From Lunularia cruciata (taxonomy: Eukaryota > Streptophyta > Marchantiopsida > Lunulariales > Lunulariaceae), in NCBI GenBank assembly GCA_948567375.1, contig OX419756.1:48090552-48154551 (forward strand): a stretch of 64,000 bases of DNA. Reading direction: 5' to 3'. A program made the position numbers and the translations under genes. This document shows, one piece after another, positions 1-11,105 of this stretch (its first letter is position 1; each line of letters begins with the position of its first letter). A model generated the notes under the pieces. That model was not told the DNA's origin and did not search any database. It was given only the letters and a program-made list of their open reading frames with translations.

Positions 1-2100
1 GTCAAGCTTACGCTCATTAGCTGATTCAGCACCATCATGGGAATAATCGTAGACTATTATTCCCCGACATCAAAGCCCCATGGGCATATTTGTGCGTTAT
101 TTTATGCGGACTCTTTCTTTCCTCTAGAAGCAAGCCATTACTGTTCTAGGAGATGAAGCACAAAAGCCCAGTACGAGTCAAGAACGCGTTCCTGGCGTAT
201 TTGAAGGACGTTTTGACGATGTATAGAGGAGATAGAGAAGAATCATCTCACTTGTTTACTTCATTCCGGTGATGATTGAGCGAAAAATTCGTTAGGTAAA
301 GAACACTTGTTCCAGACAGTATATTTGACGATGGTCCTGGTCGTTATCTTCTCATCTTTGGTTTTCTTCCATAGGCACTTTTTCTAGTGTTTAGTTTATG
401 CCAAATCGTTCGTCGGGTAGTGATCACCAACTTCTCCAATTTGTGGAGCGTGTAGGCCTTGCATCTCCTACAGAACCGAAACACACGGTACCTTAAAACC
501 ATCACGTAGAGACAGAAATGTACTCCTCGATCCCAATAGTTGTCAACAGAATCTCCGGAAAATCTTCGCGTCATCATATTGGTAAGGCTGAATCTGGATC
601 AATTCTCTGTTAAGTTGTCAAATTCTACTCTACTCTTTGAACGTACATGAATGTGAGCGTTCAAGTCGTCGTGTAGAACTCCGCAATATTGCTGACGTGA
701 AGGAGTTCGAAATATTGCCTGATTTCTTGGCAAATCCATATTCCAAAAGAACTCTCAAGAGAACTGCCTAAACATAGTTGCTGAGTAGCTCCTTGCTCTT
801 CCACTGGCAAATTATACTCACTACAAACGATCTGTATGTCTTATATTGGACAAAAAGATCGTTTCTTCGTGGACTTTTACTTTACGAACGCATATATTTG
901 GTGAGATGGACGAGAATGAACAAGCTATAACACATATCTATGCACTACGGTAGTATGACCATCAAACCAGTTTAAAGATCAGGTCCCACGTGGATATGTG
1001 CGCTTCCCATAAACAGAAAGAGCATGTTCCTAAGAGTATGGATCTTCTGTTATACCCAACTCGAGATATTTTGGTATAGATCTAGATGACAATTGACGAA
1101 GTAATCATTAATATTGTCAGTTTGTTCTTTTCCTATTACGCTGGTTGTCCTCGAGTATGAAGCAAACGAGATTGACAAGACCCACCCACAGCATCTTTTT
1201 AGTAAGACAATATACATATACTGGGAAGTTTTATATTCCACTTAATAATTGTCCCGAACTCTTTCGTCATCGAACGTTAGTACCATGCTAAAGCAGCGCC
1301 GAGAACTCTTTGATACCCATATTCGGACGATGATTATCGCACATAGGCTCTCATCCTTTTTGTACTTTTGAATCTTGAAATGCTCAAATCTGTATGAAAC
1401 ACTTTTGTGAATTAAGATCCAGACATCTACTTCTGGAAGCACAGTACCTGCCACAAGAAAAAAGAAAACTTTTAGCTCAAGAAAATATATCATTTCTCAG
1501 CATCACATGCCTGACTTGTAAGACAGCGGCACGAAGAGTCTATGATCTACCGTGACGTCTCTTTTAGAGAAAAGCAGTACTGTACATCCTGCAGAGAGAC
1601 TCCACGAACTTTCTCAGTATCTGGCAACTCTCTTTCAGAGTACAGAATGGTGTCCGTGCTTAATTGGCGACACCGGCAACTTAGCCGGGGATTACATCTG
1701 CAGGTGCCATGTATGTGCGCAGCTCGAGCTGTCTTTGCCATGTCACCGCTGGAAAGGATGACGAGCTACACTTTCTCAGACTCTATGTCTAGTCAGTCAT
1801 ACAACCTCCTGTAGTCTAGACCTGCCTCCAATTCGCACACCTGTTCCGAGGACACACACAACACGTGTCGGGATTCCAACACAGTGGTATGTACCACATC
1901 GGCAAGTTGCAGGCCGGGACCTCGAACCGACGGGTGTGGATAGGATCTGGAAAGGTCCTCGTCAGGCGAACTGATATCTGACTAACACCAGCATACCCCT
2001 GAAGACATTTGCCGTCTTTTATCCAACTTTGCCTTACTACCAGATCGATTCTCTGACAACTTCTTAGTGCGTTCTTCGGATATTTAGTTATTTAGTTATG
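1..2100. other. Unassigned segment of higher GC
   Basis: This stretch is visibly richer in G and C than the 1.8 kb that follows. It has only short open frames on both strands, the longest being 90 codons at 1542-1814. None shows a motif I recognise, and I see no LTR ends, target duplications or similarity to elements elsewhere in the window. It could be the end of an older transposon or ordinary intergenic DNA. I assign no function. Confidence 0.3.
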
Positions 2101-2225
2101 CTTATATTCTTCGCGAAAGAGTGCTTTCCAGGAAAGAAAGAAATGTTACCATAAATTACAAGCTTTTGATGCAGGTGCTTAAGTTGGAATCAACATGTAG
2201 AAATAAATCTAAGGTAATTCCAGAA

Positions 2226-2228
<3 letters not shown>

Positions 2229-2273
<45 letters not shown>
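2229..2273. repeat. (TA)n microsatellite
   Basis: About 22 uninterrupted TA units lie just inside the AT-rich segment. Such a run is prone to replication slippage and can extrude as a cruciform. Confidence 0.98.
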
Positions 2274-2277
<4 letters not shown>

Positions 2278-3850
2278 ATGTCTCTTTTGTAATGGGCTGT
2301 CTTGACGTGAAATACTTGTTCATTTTTCAAACTAAACTCTTAGAATTATTGCTCTAGCATTTTTACCCAATAAATTTTATGTTCTAGATTATAGATGTAA
2401 GATGCTTAGAGAGTTATTTATTTTAAATTTAACTTCAAACCCCAGATGCTTTAATATCAGACAACAGCTCAACAAAATTCTTGAGCCCTTATTGTGGATG
2501 CCAATCAAATCAATTCTACTCTTCAATATAAGGATAGTGATTATGGTTCAATTTATTCTATTCAGATAAGATCACTGTCAGATAAGATTTTCAACTAAGC
2601 ATGATCACATCTAAATGTTTAAATCAAAAGCTTTTCAGATTTTTTATTCAACCCTAAAGTTAATAAACATACATTCTCTTTTCAAGAAGCTCTTAGAGAA
2701 ATAACTTAATTGTCTACTCGTCAAATATATGAAAAATCAGTATAAAGTAAATAAATCCAAATTCTGTGTTTCAAAATAAAAATTACTCTCTTCTTAAGAC
2801 TAAAAATTACTAACCATTAATAGAATGAAATTGATTATAATAATCTCTTGTATTCATCAGATCATTCAATATGCCATCAGAAGTATGTAGCTCTCCTTAT
2901 CACATACAAATGCTCAGCTTGCATAAAGCCTTAGGAAAACAATGCCAAATGAATGTATCAAAAGAAATATTTACTTGAAATGAATGCAAATTCTTCATGC
3001 TCAATGAGATAAACTCTCCTTTGGTATTTTTACAGAATTAAGCTTGCAAGGACTAATAGAATTATTATCTTTATTAGTCCTGAAATTGAGATTTGATGCA
3101 ATAGCTTTCATCAAATTATGGAAAATTGTATGTATTATATTGAATCTTTAAAGTATTTTATAATAATTTATGAAAGAATTAGCACATGTGCTATGAGATT
3201 TGAGCACTCCTTTAATCAGTTATAAATAATAGTATAAAAAATACACACAAAAGCATTATCTTATTTTGAAAAAATAAGTAGTAAATGAAAAATCTAATGA
3301 TAGAGTTCTTCATATATATGTCAAATTGTAGTTACAATAGCATATTAAATTAGATATACTTAGCTCAAGTTGCTACCATTTAATAATTTTATTAGAACAT
3401 CAAAATTCTTTGTTCATAACTAGCTTAGAAATACCTAGGTTCATAAGAGTTAAAAATTTTATTACAAGGCTAAGAAAGTAGTTTTCAACACTTTAAACTC
3501 TTTAGATGACTATATTATTTAATTAATTCTTTTAAAGCATTACTCATATAATGGATAATATCAATAACAACATTCTATTTATCAACTATCTAGTAGATGA
3601 TCCTTCCATCCCTTGCCTCTTGGCTTGACACAAATAAAAAAGGTGCAAATTGTTTCTATCAAATAATCACCAAAAACAATCCATATATTGTTAAGTAAAA
3701 ATATTTCCTAAAATAAGTTATGGTCACAAAACCCAAAGTAAGTACATGCAAAACAAGTAAAATTTAGTTACAAAATATTAAAAAAAATGAATGTTATCAA
3801 AGTAGTCAATCCAAAACTAAATACCAACTTGAACTTGATGTAGATTATAA
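2274..3850. other. AT-rich non-coding stretch
   Basis: The sequence is strongly AT-rich, has stop codons in every frame and no reading frame above about 60 codons. I see no LTR ends, no primer site and no similarity to the retroelements further right. Nothing here can be annotated beyond composition. Confidence 0.6.
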
Positions 3851-4330
3851 AATCCATTTAGAGTGTATTATGTCCCAAAATTTGTAGCACCAAAGCTAGT
3901 TTGCTCAGAAGTTGGAGTGGTAGTATTGGCAATCATAGTTATTTTGGTAGTTGCTCATGGGCTACTTGATGACGGCCGGGTTTCATATTAGGGCTATTGA
4001 TCACATGGTAGGACCTACCACCACTTGCACCATTTGCACCGTCAAATGTGCCATTAGTGGAACCATTAAGATTGGAGACCAAGGTCAAATTGAGGGGTAT
4101 ACATTCAAAGTGCAACTCCATAGAGCTCACTTCTTTGATGTTGAGCTTTCAAGTTCTTGCCTATGGTGGACTTGGACCAATGAGCGTCATTTGGAGTCTC
4201 TTAGGTAGAGTGGGTGAGGCTTGATTGCATCAATGTATGATTGTTTGTAAATTGTTGAGTGAAAGATTGAGTATAAATCTAATTTGAATGTGATTTGAGT
4301 AAAAAATTGGATTGATTATATCATAGAAGT
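3850..4330 (+). repeat. Left arm of a diverged inverted repeat
   Basis: The reverse complement of this interval aligns over several hundred bases with 6540-6985. Shared blocks include the segment around GAAGTGAGCTCT, the segment around TAAGAGACT, a CTTTCACTCAACAAT block, and an AGTAGCCCATGAGCAA versus AGTAGTCTATGAGTAA block. The arms are diverged and separated by about 2.2 kb. They could be opposite-facing LTR remnants or the arms of a foldback element. No terminal target duplication is evident. Confidence 0.65.
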
Positions 4331-5069
4331 GAGAGTTAGAGAGAAATAGAGTGTAGGTTCTAGGGGTGTTGGTGATATCTCCAAGCCTGGCTGAAATAAG
4401 TACATTAGGCCATGGTCCTAGATTTCTTTGAGAGTGCTTACGCATGGAAGCACTATTTGAGTTGATTCAGATTTGGCAATGGAGCAAATGGTGTGTGGAA
4501 GTGCTAGCCAAATTTTGAGAATTTAGTCAATATGAGACAAAGGGTGTTTGATTTGAGTAAAAAGTGGTGAAATCAAGGTAGATTTGGTGCAAATTGATCT
4601 CGTAGTGCAAAATTGGAAGTGGATTTGGGAATCCATCTCCTCGAATTAGGGATTTGAAGATGCCCAGCCTCTCAATTTGGCCCGAGTTGGTAGTAAGTTG
4701 AGGATTTGGCGGTCAACCAATTATAAAGGAGGTATGTCAAATTGGTAGAGCTTGTCCAAAGTTGGAAGTTGCACGAGTTGCTCTAGCTAATGCTCGAGTT
4801 TGCAAAAGTTGGCCAGATTTGGAGAGGGTTCAAATTGGCAAAAAGAAAAGCCTCATTTGGTCAAATTTCCATAGTTTGAGATTGCACAAATTGCCCTAGC
4901 TAGTGCTCAAGTTGGTGAAGGTTGGAGGCTTAGAGGCATGGGATTGTGGGCTAAAGAAGCTACGAAGGCTTAAAAGGGCCAACAAGCCAACTTGTTGGCA
5001 TGAGGCTAGCCAATTTAGATGAGTTTTTGGTCATCATTTGGCAAAATCTTCATACCTTTCTAGATTATG
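4331..5069. other. Unassigned sequence between inverted arms
   Basis: There is no coding frame of note. The stretch is G/T-rich on the plus strand, with recurring short words such as AATTTGG and AAGTTGG, which gives a loosely repetitive look. The clearest internal repeat is listed separately. Confidence 0.4.
4761..4925 (+). repeat. Short direct repeat pair (about 50 bp)
   Basis: Two related copies lie at 4761-4812 and 4874-4925. Both contain TTGCAC, then CTAGCTA, then TGCTC, and end in AGTTGG or AGGTTGG. Divergence of several bases implies an old local duplication. Confidence 0.6.
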
Positions 5070-5140
5070 CTTTGTAGGGTTTGAACCCTAAATCTCTAGT
5101 TCTTAGATTGGTGCCCTAGCCAATTGGTCCACCTTCACCT
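5070..5140 (-). pseudogene. tRNA-Arg-like relic or SINE head
   Basis: Read on the minus strand, the sequence has a D-arm-like block (GTGGACCAATTGGCTAGGGC), an intervening stretch ending GAGATTTAG, and a T-arm GGGTTCAAACCC. The order and spacing resemble plant tRNA-Arg genes. The acceptor ends do not pair and the anticodon stem is not intact. This is therefore a dead tRNA copy or the head of a tRNA-derived SINE. Confidence is limited because no folding was run. Confidence 0.4.
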
Positions 5141-6440
5141 ATTATCTTAGTGAGTAGCCGACTAATACCTATACACTTGTAACTTTGGCTAGGAGAGCTA
5201 GTTTGATCCCATCCTTGGTGATCTTGGTAGCTTAAGAGTAGAAAGATATTCCTATAATATCAAATGCCAAATAGTAGCAAAGGCAATCCAATTTTGATCT
5301 ATGAGATTATGAGGGTTTTATTTAGACATCTTGTAATTGGACCTTCTCCATTCTCTACTTCCTATTTGTGTACCATGTTTATATGAGGTGCTTTTACATT
5401 AGAGTGTTGGTGCTCTTGTGTGCTCTTGGTAATGAGGCTAGAGTGATAAACAATCAAACTACTTATGTTTCCTTTTGGAGAGGTAGGAAGTGATGACTTG
5501 TAGATTATGAGAGTGCGGGTTGTGATGGCAAGTTAAAGGGGGCACTTTCTCCTAGTGTAATTGTGGCAGTTAGAGCTACATTAGTGAGGCAACATCATCA
5601 ATGGAACCCACTCCATTGATGTTGGCACTTGGTGGTGATCCTTGGTGAGTTACTTGTTGTGGTTACAGTTGTGGTTTGAGTAACATTGTCATGATAGAGT
5701 TCTTTGGGGTTTCTAGAGGAGATATCATTGCAATATGCAATGGGTTTACATGGAGTGGCGCTCATTTTCAACATGTATCTCAAGTCCCAATGAAAGAAGA
5801 GATCAACTTTGATTTGGACTTTGATGCATGAGCTGATTTAGTTGAGAGTGCACCTAGGGTGTCCACACTATTGTTGAAATATGAATGAGATTTATGGGGC
5901 CTCCAAAGGCCTCAAGTGCTACTTTGGTACAATGTGTACCATTGAGTTGAATAATTTCATCTAAGAGTTTGATAGTTGGTATGATATATAGCAGATGCGG
6001 AACCCAACTTTGTTCATAACCTTCATGGCATAAAAGAGATTATTCTAGCACGTAGAGGGTCTATCAATGGATGATTTTCATGAGTTCAAGAGAGCTCACT
6101 TGGAAGAGATCAAGCTATGGAGACAATGCTGGTCTCCAAACTACATCTCCATCACTTAAAGTTTGGTTTTTAAGGGTAGATTAGCAATACTCACAAGTTC
6201 TAGCTCTAGTAGCATTGGTGTATCTAGTGGAGGTGCACTAGTTGGAGATGGTGCTATTATGAGTGGAAGTACCATGGTAGGAGGTGGTGCAATATTGAGG
6301 TTTAACCCCATGGTGAAGTTCTTCTAGTGTTTGAAGCAAAACTACCAAGGAGTGCGGATTGACAAGTTGAGGAGCTTGTAGGAGTTCTATTAGAAGGCTA
6401 GAGAGAGCCTATGAAAGATATAAACTTGCATGAGATGGTT
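5141..6440. other. Unassigned retroelement-like sequence
   Basis: There is no intact frame. A short plus-strand stretch at about 6058-6160 reads GLSMDDFHEFKRAHLEE, which vaguely resembles a gag helix. It is followed by a Ser/Gly-rich stretch at about 6190-6300. Stop codons interrupt everything. I would only call this possible old gag debris. Confidence 0.25.
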
Positions 6441-6447
6441 GATATCG

Positions 6448-7096
6448 TGTGTATATACATCACTACACCACATATATCATTTTCACCATCATACACTACA
6501 AAAGCACAACTCACACATGAAATCTAAAGTCTATCTAAAATCAATAATCAGTTCTTGACCAACTCAAATCAACTCAAATTCAATCCATTCTTGATCTTTC
6601 ACTCAACAATCTACCAACAACTGGGCATTGATAACAATCAAGCCACAACCACTCTAACTAAGAGACTTTAGGTGATGCTTGCCGGCTTTCTGTCCATCAT
6701 AGCCAAGAACTCAAAGGCTCAACTTAGAGAAGTGAGCTCTCTAGGGTTGCATTTCTAGGGTAAACCTTTGAATTTTGACCTAGATCTCCAACCCTAACGG
6801 TCCTACTGATGGTACACTTGATGGTGCAAATGGTGCATGTGACAATATGCCCCACCATGTAGTCAATACCTTGATCATGAAATTTGATTGTCAACGAGTA
6901 GTCTATGAGTAATTGCCAAAAATACCTCTAAGTACCAACACTACTACTCTAGCATCCAAGCAATCTAAGTTTGATGCTACAAATGGCGTGATAGTTATTG
7001 TGCATATACACATTGCTACACAATATATATCGATGTCAACATCATACACTATAGAAACACAACTCACACATAAGTCATACATGAACTCTAAAGTGT
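6448..7096. repeat. Direct repeat pair (about 90 bp)
   Basis: Two copies lie at 6448-6531 and 7000-7096. They share GTRTATAYACAT, then CATCATACACTA, then ACACAACTCACACAT, then TCTAAAGT. They bracket the right arm of the inverted repeat and lie just beyond the pol end of element C. They could be pieces of that element's 3' LTR, but no clear TG...CA boundary could be set. Confidence 0.55.
6540..6985 (-). repeat. Right arm of a diverged inverted repeat
   Basis: This is the minus-strand counterpart of 3850-4330. Homology runs from the CTTTCACTCAACAAT block at about 6597 through the GAAGTGAGCTCT block at about 6728 to GATGCTACAAAT at about 6972. It sits about 300 bp beyond the pol stop of minus-strand element C, which fits a degenerate 3' LTR. 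Confidence 0.6.
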
Positions 7097-7187
7097 CACA
7101 ATAGCCTCCCTAACTAGCGGTAAGGTCCTCCTAACTCCAGATAGCCATCTACTCCAAGTATATGGTATACCTTATGGTGGGCAAATT

Positions 7188-7277
7188 GTTAGCCATATGT
7201 CTACAATCTATACCATATAAAAGGTGAAGCCACATCGTTAGCCGTATGTTTGCAATCTATACCATATAAAAGGTGAA
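7188..7277 (+). repeat. Tandem duplication, 49-bp period
   Basis: Two copies (7188-7228 and 7237-7277) share CAATCTATACCATATAAAAG and the following GTGAA. Each copy holds a TATA-like CATATAAAAG. It lies between the pol stop of element C and the putative LTR debris, so it is probably untranslated element sequence. Confidence 0.8.
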
Positions 7278-7288
7278 CTAACTATAGG

Positions 7289-8520
7289 TCAAGTACATCT
7301 AGAACATAACCATTGTCCTTGAGGAACCACCATGAAAGGAGGAGTCAAACATGCCATATGCCATCCTCTTGCAAAACTATCACAAACCAACATGATAGCA
7401 GTTCCACCAAAAGAGCCGCATAACATACATCTCCAGCCTATATGTACAAGTGCCAAGCTTGGATCCATAGTACCATCAATGTTTGGGAGATGGCATGGTG
7501 CACAATTTCACACATGATCCTTCCAAATAGCACCACCATGTCCTTCTAACATGAGGGTGCCAAAAAGAAAAACCTCACATACTCTCAAGATAGTGCGGCC
7601 TGTAGTAACATCAAGTGTTGTTAGTGTTATCTTTTGTAGATATACAAAGTCACTTGGATAAAATCAACAGATCAAAGGTCTATAACCTCCTCCTTGAATG
7701 GTAGTATAGCGTAAGGTATCCCTATGTTCAATAATTGCCAAATTTCTCAAAGGCTATCAACATCACTCTCTGAAAGATCTCAGCCGATTGAGAACATGCA
7801 CTCATCCATACATTTGGATCATCTAAGTCCAAAACTATAATAACATCTTGACAAATGGCTGCAAGTAAATTTGGATCTCATCCATAGAGTATAAAGTAAA
7901 GAGAGAAGGATGCTAAGGAGGCTTGCCAGCTAAACCAATAGCCCATGGCCAACCAAGGTAACTAGAGATCCCAATCTCCCAAGTGGCCTCTCTGCAAACT
8001 ATACTTCCACAATCCTCTCTTCACCATCTGAACCACTCCCTCTATTAAGCCATTTGCCTCAAGGTGATCTTGGGAGGTAGTACAATGATCAATCAAAGCC
8101 TTGTCATACAAGACCTAAAACTCCCTTAAGAAGTCTATACCTTGATTAGTCAAAACCTCAATTGGTGCACTACAATCACTAAAAACCCAATCCAAGAGCA
8201 AGTAAATTATCCCTTCACTAGACTTGTCAAGAAGAGCAAGCAACTCAATCCACTTGAAGAAGTTCTCTACCATAACCAAAAATGTATTAATGATGTCTCA
8301 AAGTCAATGGTAAAGGTCTAGCAAAGTCCAAACTCTAATGGTAATCCAACCCCATGATAGGAAATGGGTGTAACTATGATGTAGGAGCATTAAATGATGA
8401 TCTAACTTGATCACAAACCACACATCTTGCAACAAATTGATGTACATTGGTCTGCATATCGTGCCACCAATAATGACTCTAGAGTAAGATACATGTATGC
8501 TTTACTCTTAAAATGTCCTA
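7289..8520 (-). pseudogene. Element C integrase with C-terminal PHD finger
   Basis: This is the integrase of the old minus-strand gypsy element. An HHCC-type zinc finger lies at about 8400-8500, with HYWW followed by CVVCDQVRS. The core follows, with an LDF stretch at the first Asp site, VLTNQGIDF at the second (Asp replaced by Asn) and LEANGLIE at the Glu. Codons from 7429 down to 7295 form a C4HC3 PHD finger: CMLC, LVCD, GWHMAC, LTPPF, then WLCSRC, with a TGA at 7289-7291. The fourth zinc ligand is Phe instead of Cys. Chromatin-reading domains at the integrase C-terminus usually guide insertion, so a histone-tail role is inferred. Frames shift and stops occur between the motifs, so it is inactive. 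Confidence 0.75.
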
Positions 8521-8689
8521 GCTTCTCATGAGCATGACGGACCAAATGTAGTCTTTGGGATGGAAGTGGTACTACTCACACTCTACCATCCTCCCATACA
8601 CAAAGAAGGTATCTACTCTCCAAACTGAACCATCTGGCTTGCTGAAGAACACGGTCTCTCTCCTTGGTCCTAACTATGCCACCCAAAAC

Positions 8690-9330
8690 ACCAATTTAAA
8701 GATAATTCATCACTAAGAAATCATCATGAATGTCTCGCTGAATAATACCATTACTTGCTCTATGTGGATCTGTGATCTCAATAACTCCTCTTATATGTGC
8801 TGAGAGAGATACCACCAAAGCCTCAAAAAACATACAAAGAAAGGTACATGCATGCCAACCTAGCACCATCTCCTCATCTATCTCACCATGCCAATGTGCT
8901 TTGGTCTGATCTGCTGGTTGGGACATGGATTTCTACTCCACTTATTTGCATCACAGTTCACCACTCTAGGTCTATGAATAACCATGAAATCAAACTTTTG
9001 AAAAAGTAGAGCCCAACATGCAAGCTTCCTTGAAAGCTTGTTAGACTCCATCAACCACTTCAGTGGCTAATGATCAATGATGAGTAAAGATGAGTAAAGA
9101 GGTTACCAAATATGATCAATGATGAGTAAAGAGGTTACAAAATAGGTAACACTAGAAAAGTACTATTAACCATATTGTTGCCAAGCACTCTCCTTCATAT
9201 GTACTATACTTTGCCTCCATTGAATTGTTGGAGCAACTAGCATAGGCTACCACAAACTCCTTCCCTTCATGATCATGATGGGTGAGCATTAATCCAAGCC
9301 GCAACATACTCCAATCAATGTGAACCTAGA
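8690..9330 (-). pseudogene. Element C RNase H remnant
   Basis: Minus-strand reading in shifting frames gives the standard gypsy RNase H order. At about 9160-9300 it reads FVVAYAS and then YEGECLA. At about 8900-9060 it reads PLKWLMESNKLS, ACWALLFQKFDF and RNP, the usual lead-out to integrase. A short tandem duplication (ATGATGAGTAAAG and neighbours, 9070-9145) disrupts the middle. Stops and indels make it a pseudogene. It lies directly between the RT and integrase pieces of the same element. Confidence 0.75.
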
Positions 9331-9399
9331 ATGGTTGTCCTTTGATTGGTCTCCTCAAAAAAGAGGCAGATGTCAACCTATCCTTGAGCTCTAGAAAAG

Positions 9400-10100
9400 C
9401 TATCTCTTGCTCATCTCTCCAACATCACTCCTCTATAAGCTTGGTTAGCTTTGTCAAGACCTTGACAATGACATTAAATCCTCTAACATATTGATGATAG
9501 AAGTTTGCTAATCCAAGGAATGCTTGCTCTTTGCTCACATCCGTAAGTTGAGGAAAACGTGCAATAGCCTCCACCTTTGCTGAACACCAAGTCTTCCAAT
9601 CTAGATAGTGTAACATAAATACTCAACCTGCTTGTGGAAGAATCTACACTTCCTAGGATGTAATTTGAGTCCATGAGATCTCAATCTCTCAAACACCTCC
9701 AATAAATGCATCTCATGCTCCTCCACAATAGTGATATAGACCAAAATATCATCAATATAGAACCAAGCAAAATCCAACCTGCTAGGATCTTGTCCATGAC
9801 CCTTTGGAACTTGGCAGGAATGTTCTTAACCCAAATGGTAAGAACCTTCATTGATATAATACATCCTTTCCGTGAGGATCAATAGCCTAAAATGCCATCT
9901 TGGATTTCTCCTCCTCCTTGATAAAAAATTGATGATATCTTGCTTGAAGATCCAAGGTATTGAAGATCTTTGCATGCCCAATTGCATCAAAGTTCTCCTC
10001 TGATGTAGACATGACATCCTAATCAGCCCTACTTTGTTGATTGGTAGGATGGTAATCTCCACATGTTTTCTTATTTGTGTAGTTGCTATGCATATCCTTC
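9400..10100 (-). pseudogene. Element C reverse transcriptase remnant
   Basis: The minus strand encodes the palm motif FYIDDILVY at about 9735-9765 and the thumb/connection segment at 9425-9616 (VEAIARFPQLTDVSK, AFLGLANFYHQYVRGF). Upstream palm sequence continues to about 10060 in another frame. Motif order, wording and strand match Ty3/gypsy pol and join the RNase H and integrase pieces to the left. Several frameshifts and stops are present, so no active enzyme is expected. Confidence 0.8.
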
Positions 10101-10119
10101 TTGGTTGACATCACTATAG

Positions 10120-10374
10120 CTAATGCATACTCTCCATGTGAAATCTCCACCAAACCAACCTAAAAAAGATCTCTACTCGCACCCTAAATCAATGCTTGCT
10201 CCATGTCACCATATCCATAAGGAATTTAGTGTATTGCAAGTCAACTCAATCCAAATACTAGGTCCTTTCACAACATCCAAATCCTTCATACTAAAGGTAA
10301 AACAACTTGTGTATCTCCTCAAGAACATCCAAACTCTCCATCTTTCCCCTCTTAAAAGCTTGGGTCCAAGATCT
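10120..10374 (-). pseudogene. Element C pre-RT segment, outer copy (X1)
   Basis: This interval is similar to 27690-27866, where the minus strand encodes the linker that precedes gypsy RT (REERWRVWRFKRRY, FAFNMKYLGALKG). The A array interrupts it at the target GATCT (10370-10374). Once the array is removed it forms one half of a local tandem duplication in element C. Confidence 0.7.
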
Positions 10375-11064
10375 ATAACACCCATTTGTGCATGTGTGTG
10401 GTATTGTGATATTTAGCTTGGTATTACAAGTACTTAAGAGATATTATTTATATAGAGATAAAGGATGGTTCTATATGAGTCATGGTTAGCTAAAGTTAGT
10501 CATAGCTAAGATATAGGGGACCTTACTTTAGAGGAAGTAAAAAAGATGAGCACCACTATTTTGGATTTTAGTGTGTTGACTTGGTATTATTCCTAGGTGT
10601 TTGGCTTTGAGGAAAGAGTTGAGAACTCTTGGGCCTGCAAGCCTTTTTGTTTTGGATTCTTCTTTAGTCCAAGGATAGCCCATGTGAAGGAATCATTGAC
10701 TTAGTGGTTGGGTCAAGATAAGACCACATGCTTAGGGAAAATGCCCATGTGAATGGATATTCCTTTCTACTTTTTGACTTTACTTGACTTTTAGTCTAGT
10801 AACTTGAGTTACTACGGTAATTAGTAACTTTGGTACGGAACTATTTCACAAGTATATAAACAAGGGGTGAGCAGGTACTCATCATCCTTTCATTTGCAAC
10901 TATCTCTCTCTCATTGAGTTCTCTAGTGAGCAATGTCTTGAGTCTTGGAGTGTTATCCTTGGAGGAGTATCATGGAGTAAGGGTTCCTTGCCTTCTTAGT
11001 CCATGGTGCGCTACCATTATAGCCATCAGAGGTTCATATTGAGTGAGAGACAGGCCATGTCACA
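10375..11064 (+). repeat. A1 5' LTR (690 bp)
   Basis: It matches the LTR at 26484-27177 along its length and the reverse copy at 28279-28971. It begins ATAACACCC where internal copies begin TGTAACACCC, and ends CATGTCACA. A TATATAAA at 10853-10860 is the likely promoter, placing the transcript start near 10885. Members of the family differ at the first LTR bases when next to host DNA. Confidence 0.92.
10853..10860 (+). promoter_or_regulatory. TATA box in family A LTR
   Basis: TATATAAA stands about 205 bp before the LTR end. It is kept in the copies at 26964-26971, about 27324 and, on the minus strand, about 28486. Confidence 0.6.
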
Positions 11065-11088
11065 TTTTTGGTTTTGTTGTCGGGACCT
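11065..11088 (+). promoter_or_regulatory. A1 primer binding site (decayed)
   Basis: TTTTTGGTTTTGTTGTCGGG follows the LTR directly. It has the layout of the plant tRNA-Asp-type site (TTGGCGCCGTTGCCGGGG), with C-to-T changes at most cytosines. The present sequence would prime poorly. Confidence 0.6.
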
Positions 11089-11105
11089 CTCTAGAAGGCA
11101 AGATA

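Noticed and set aside
1050-1493. Adjacent minus-strand frames at 1050-1241 and 1242-1493 as a gene
   Set aside because: They have no recognisable domain motif, and lengths are within chance expectation.
1888-1932. B-box-like GGTTCGAGGTCCC on the minus strand, possible tRNA or SINE
   Set aside because: Spacing within the box is off by one base and no A-box or pairing arms were found nearby.
2121-2357. 78-codon plus-strand frame
   Set aside because: It is created by the (TA)n run, which reads as an alternating Tyr-Ile string.
2229-7277. CRISPR array or regularly spaced repeats
   Set aside because: The repeats are a dinucleotide run, one tandem pair and dispersed pairs; there is no regular spacer pattern.
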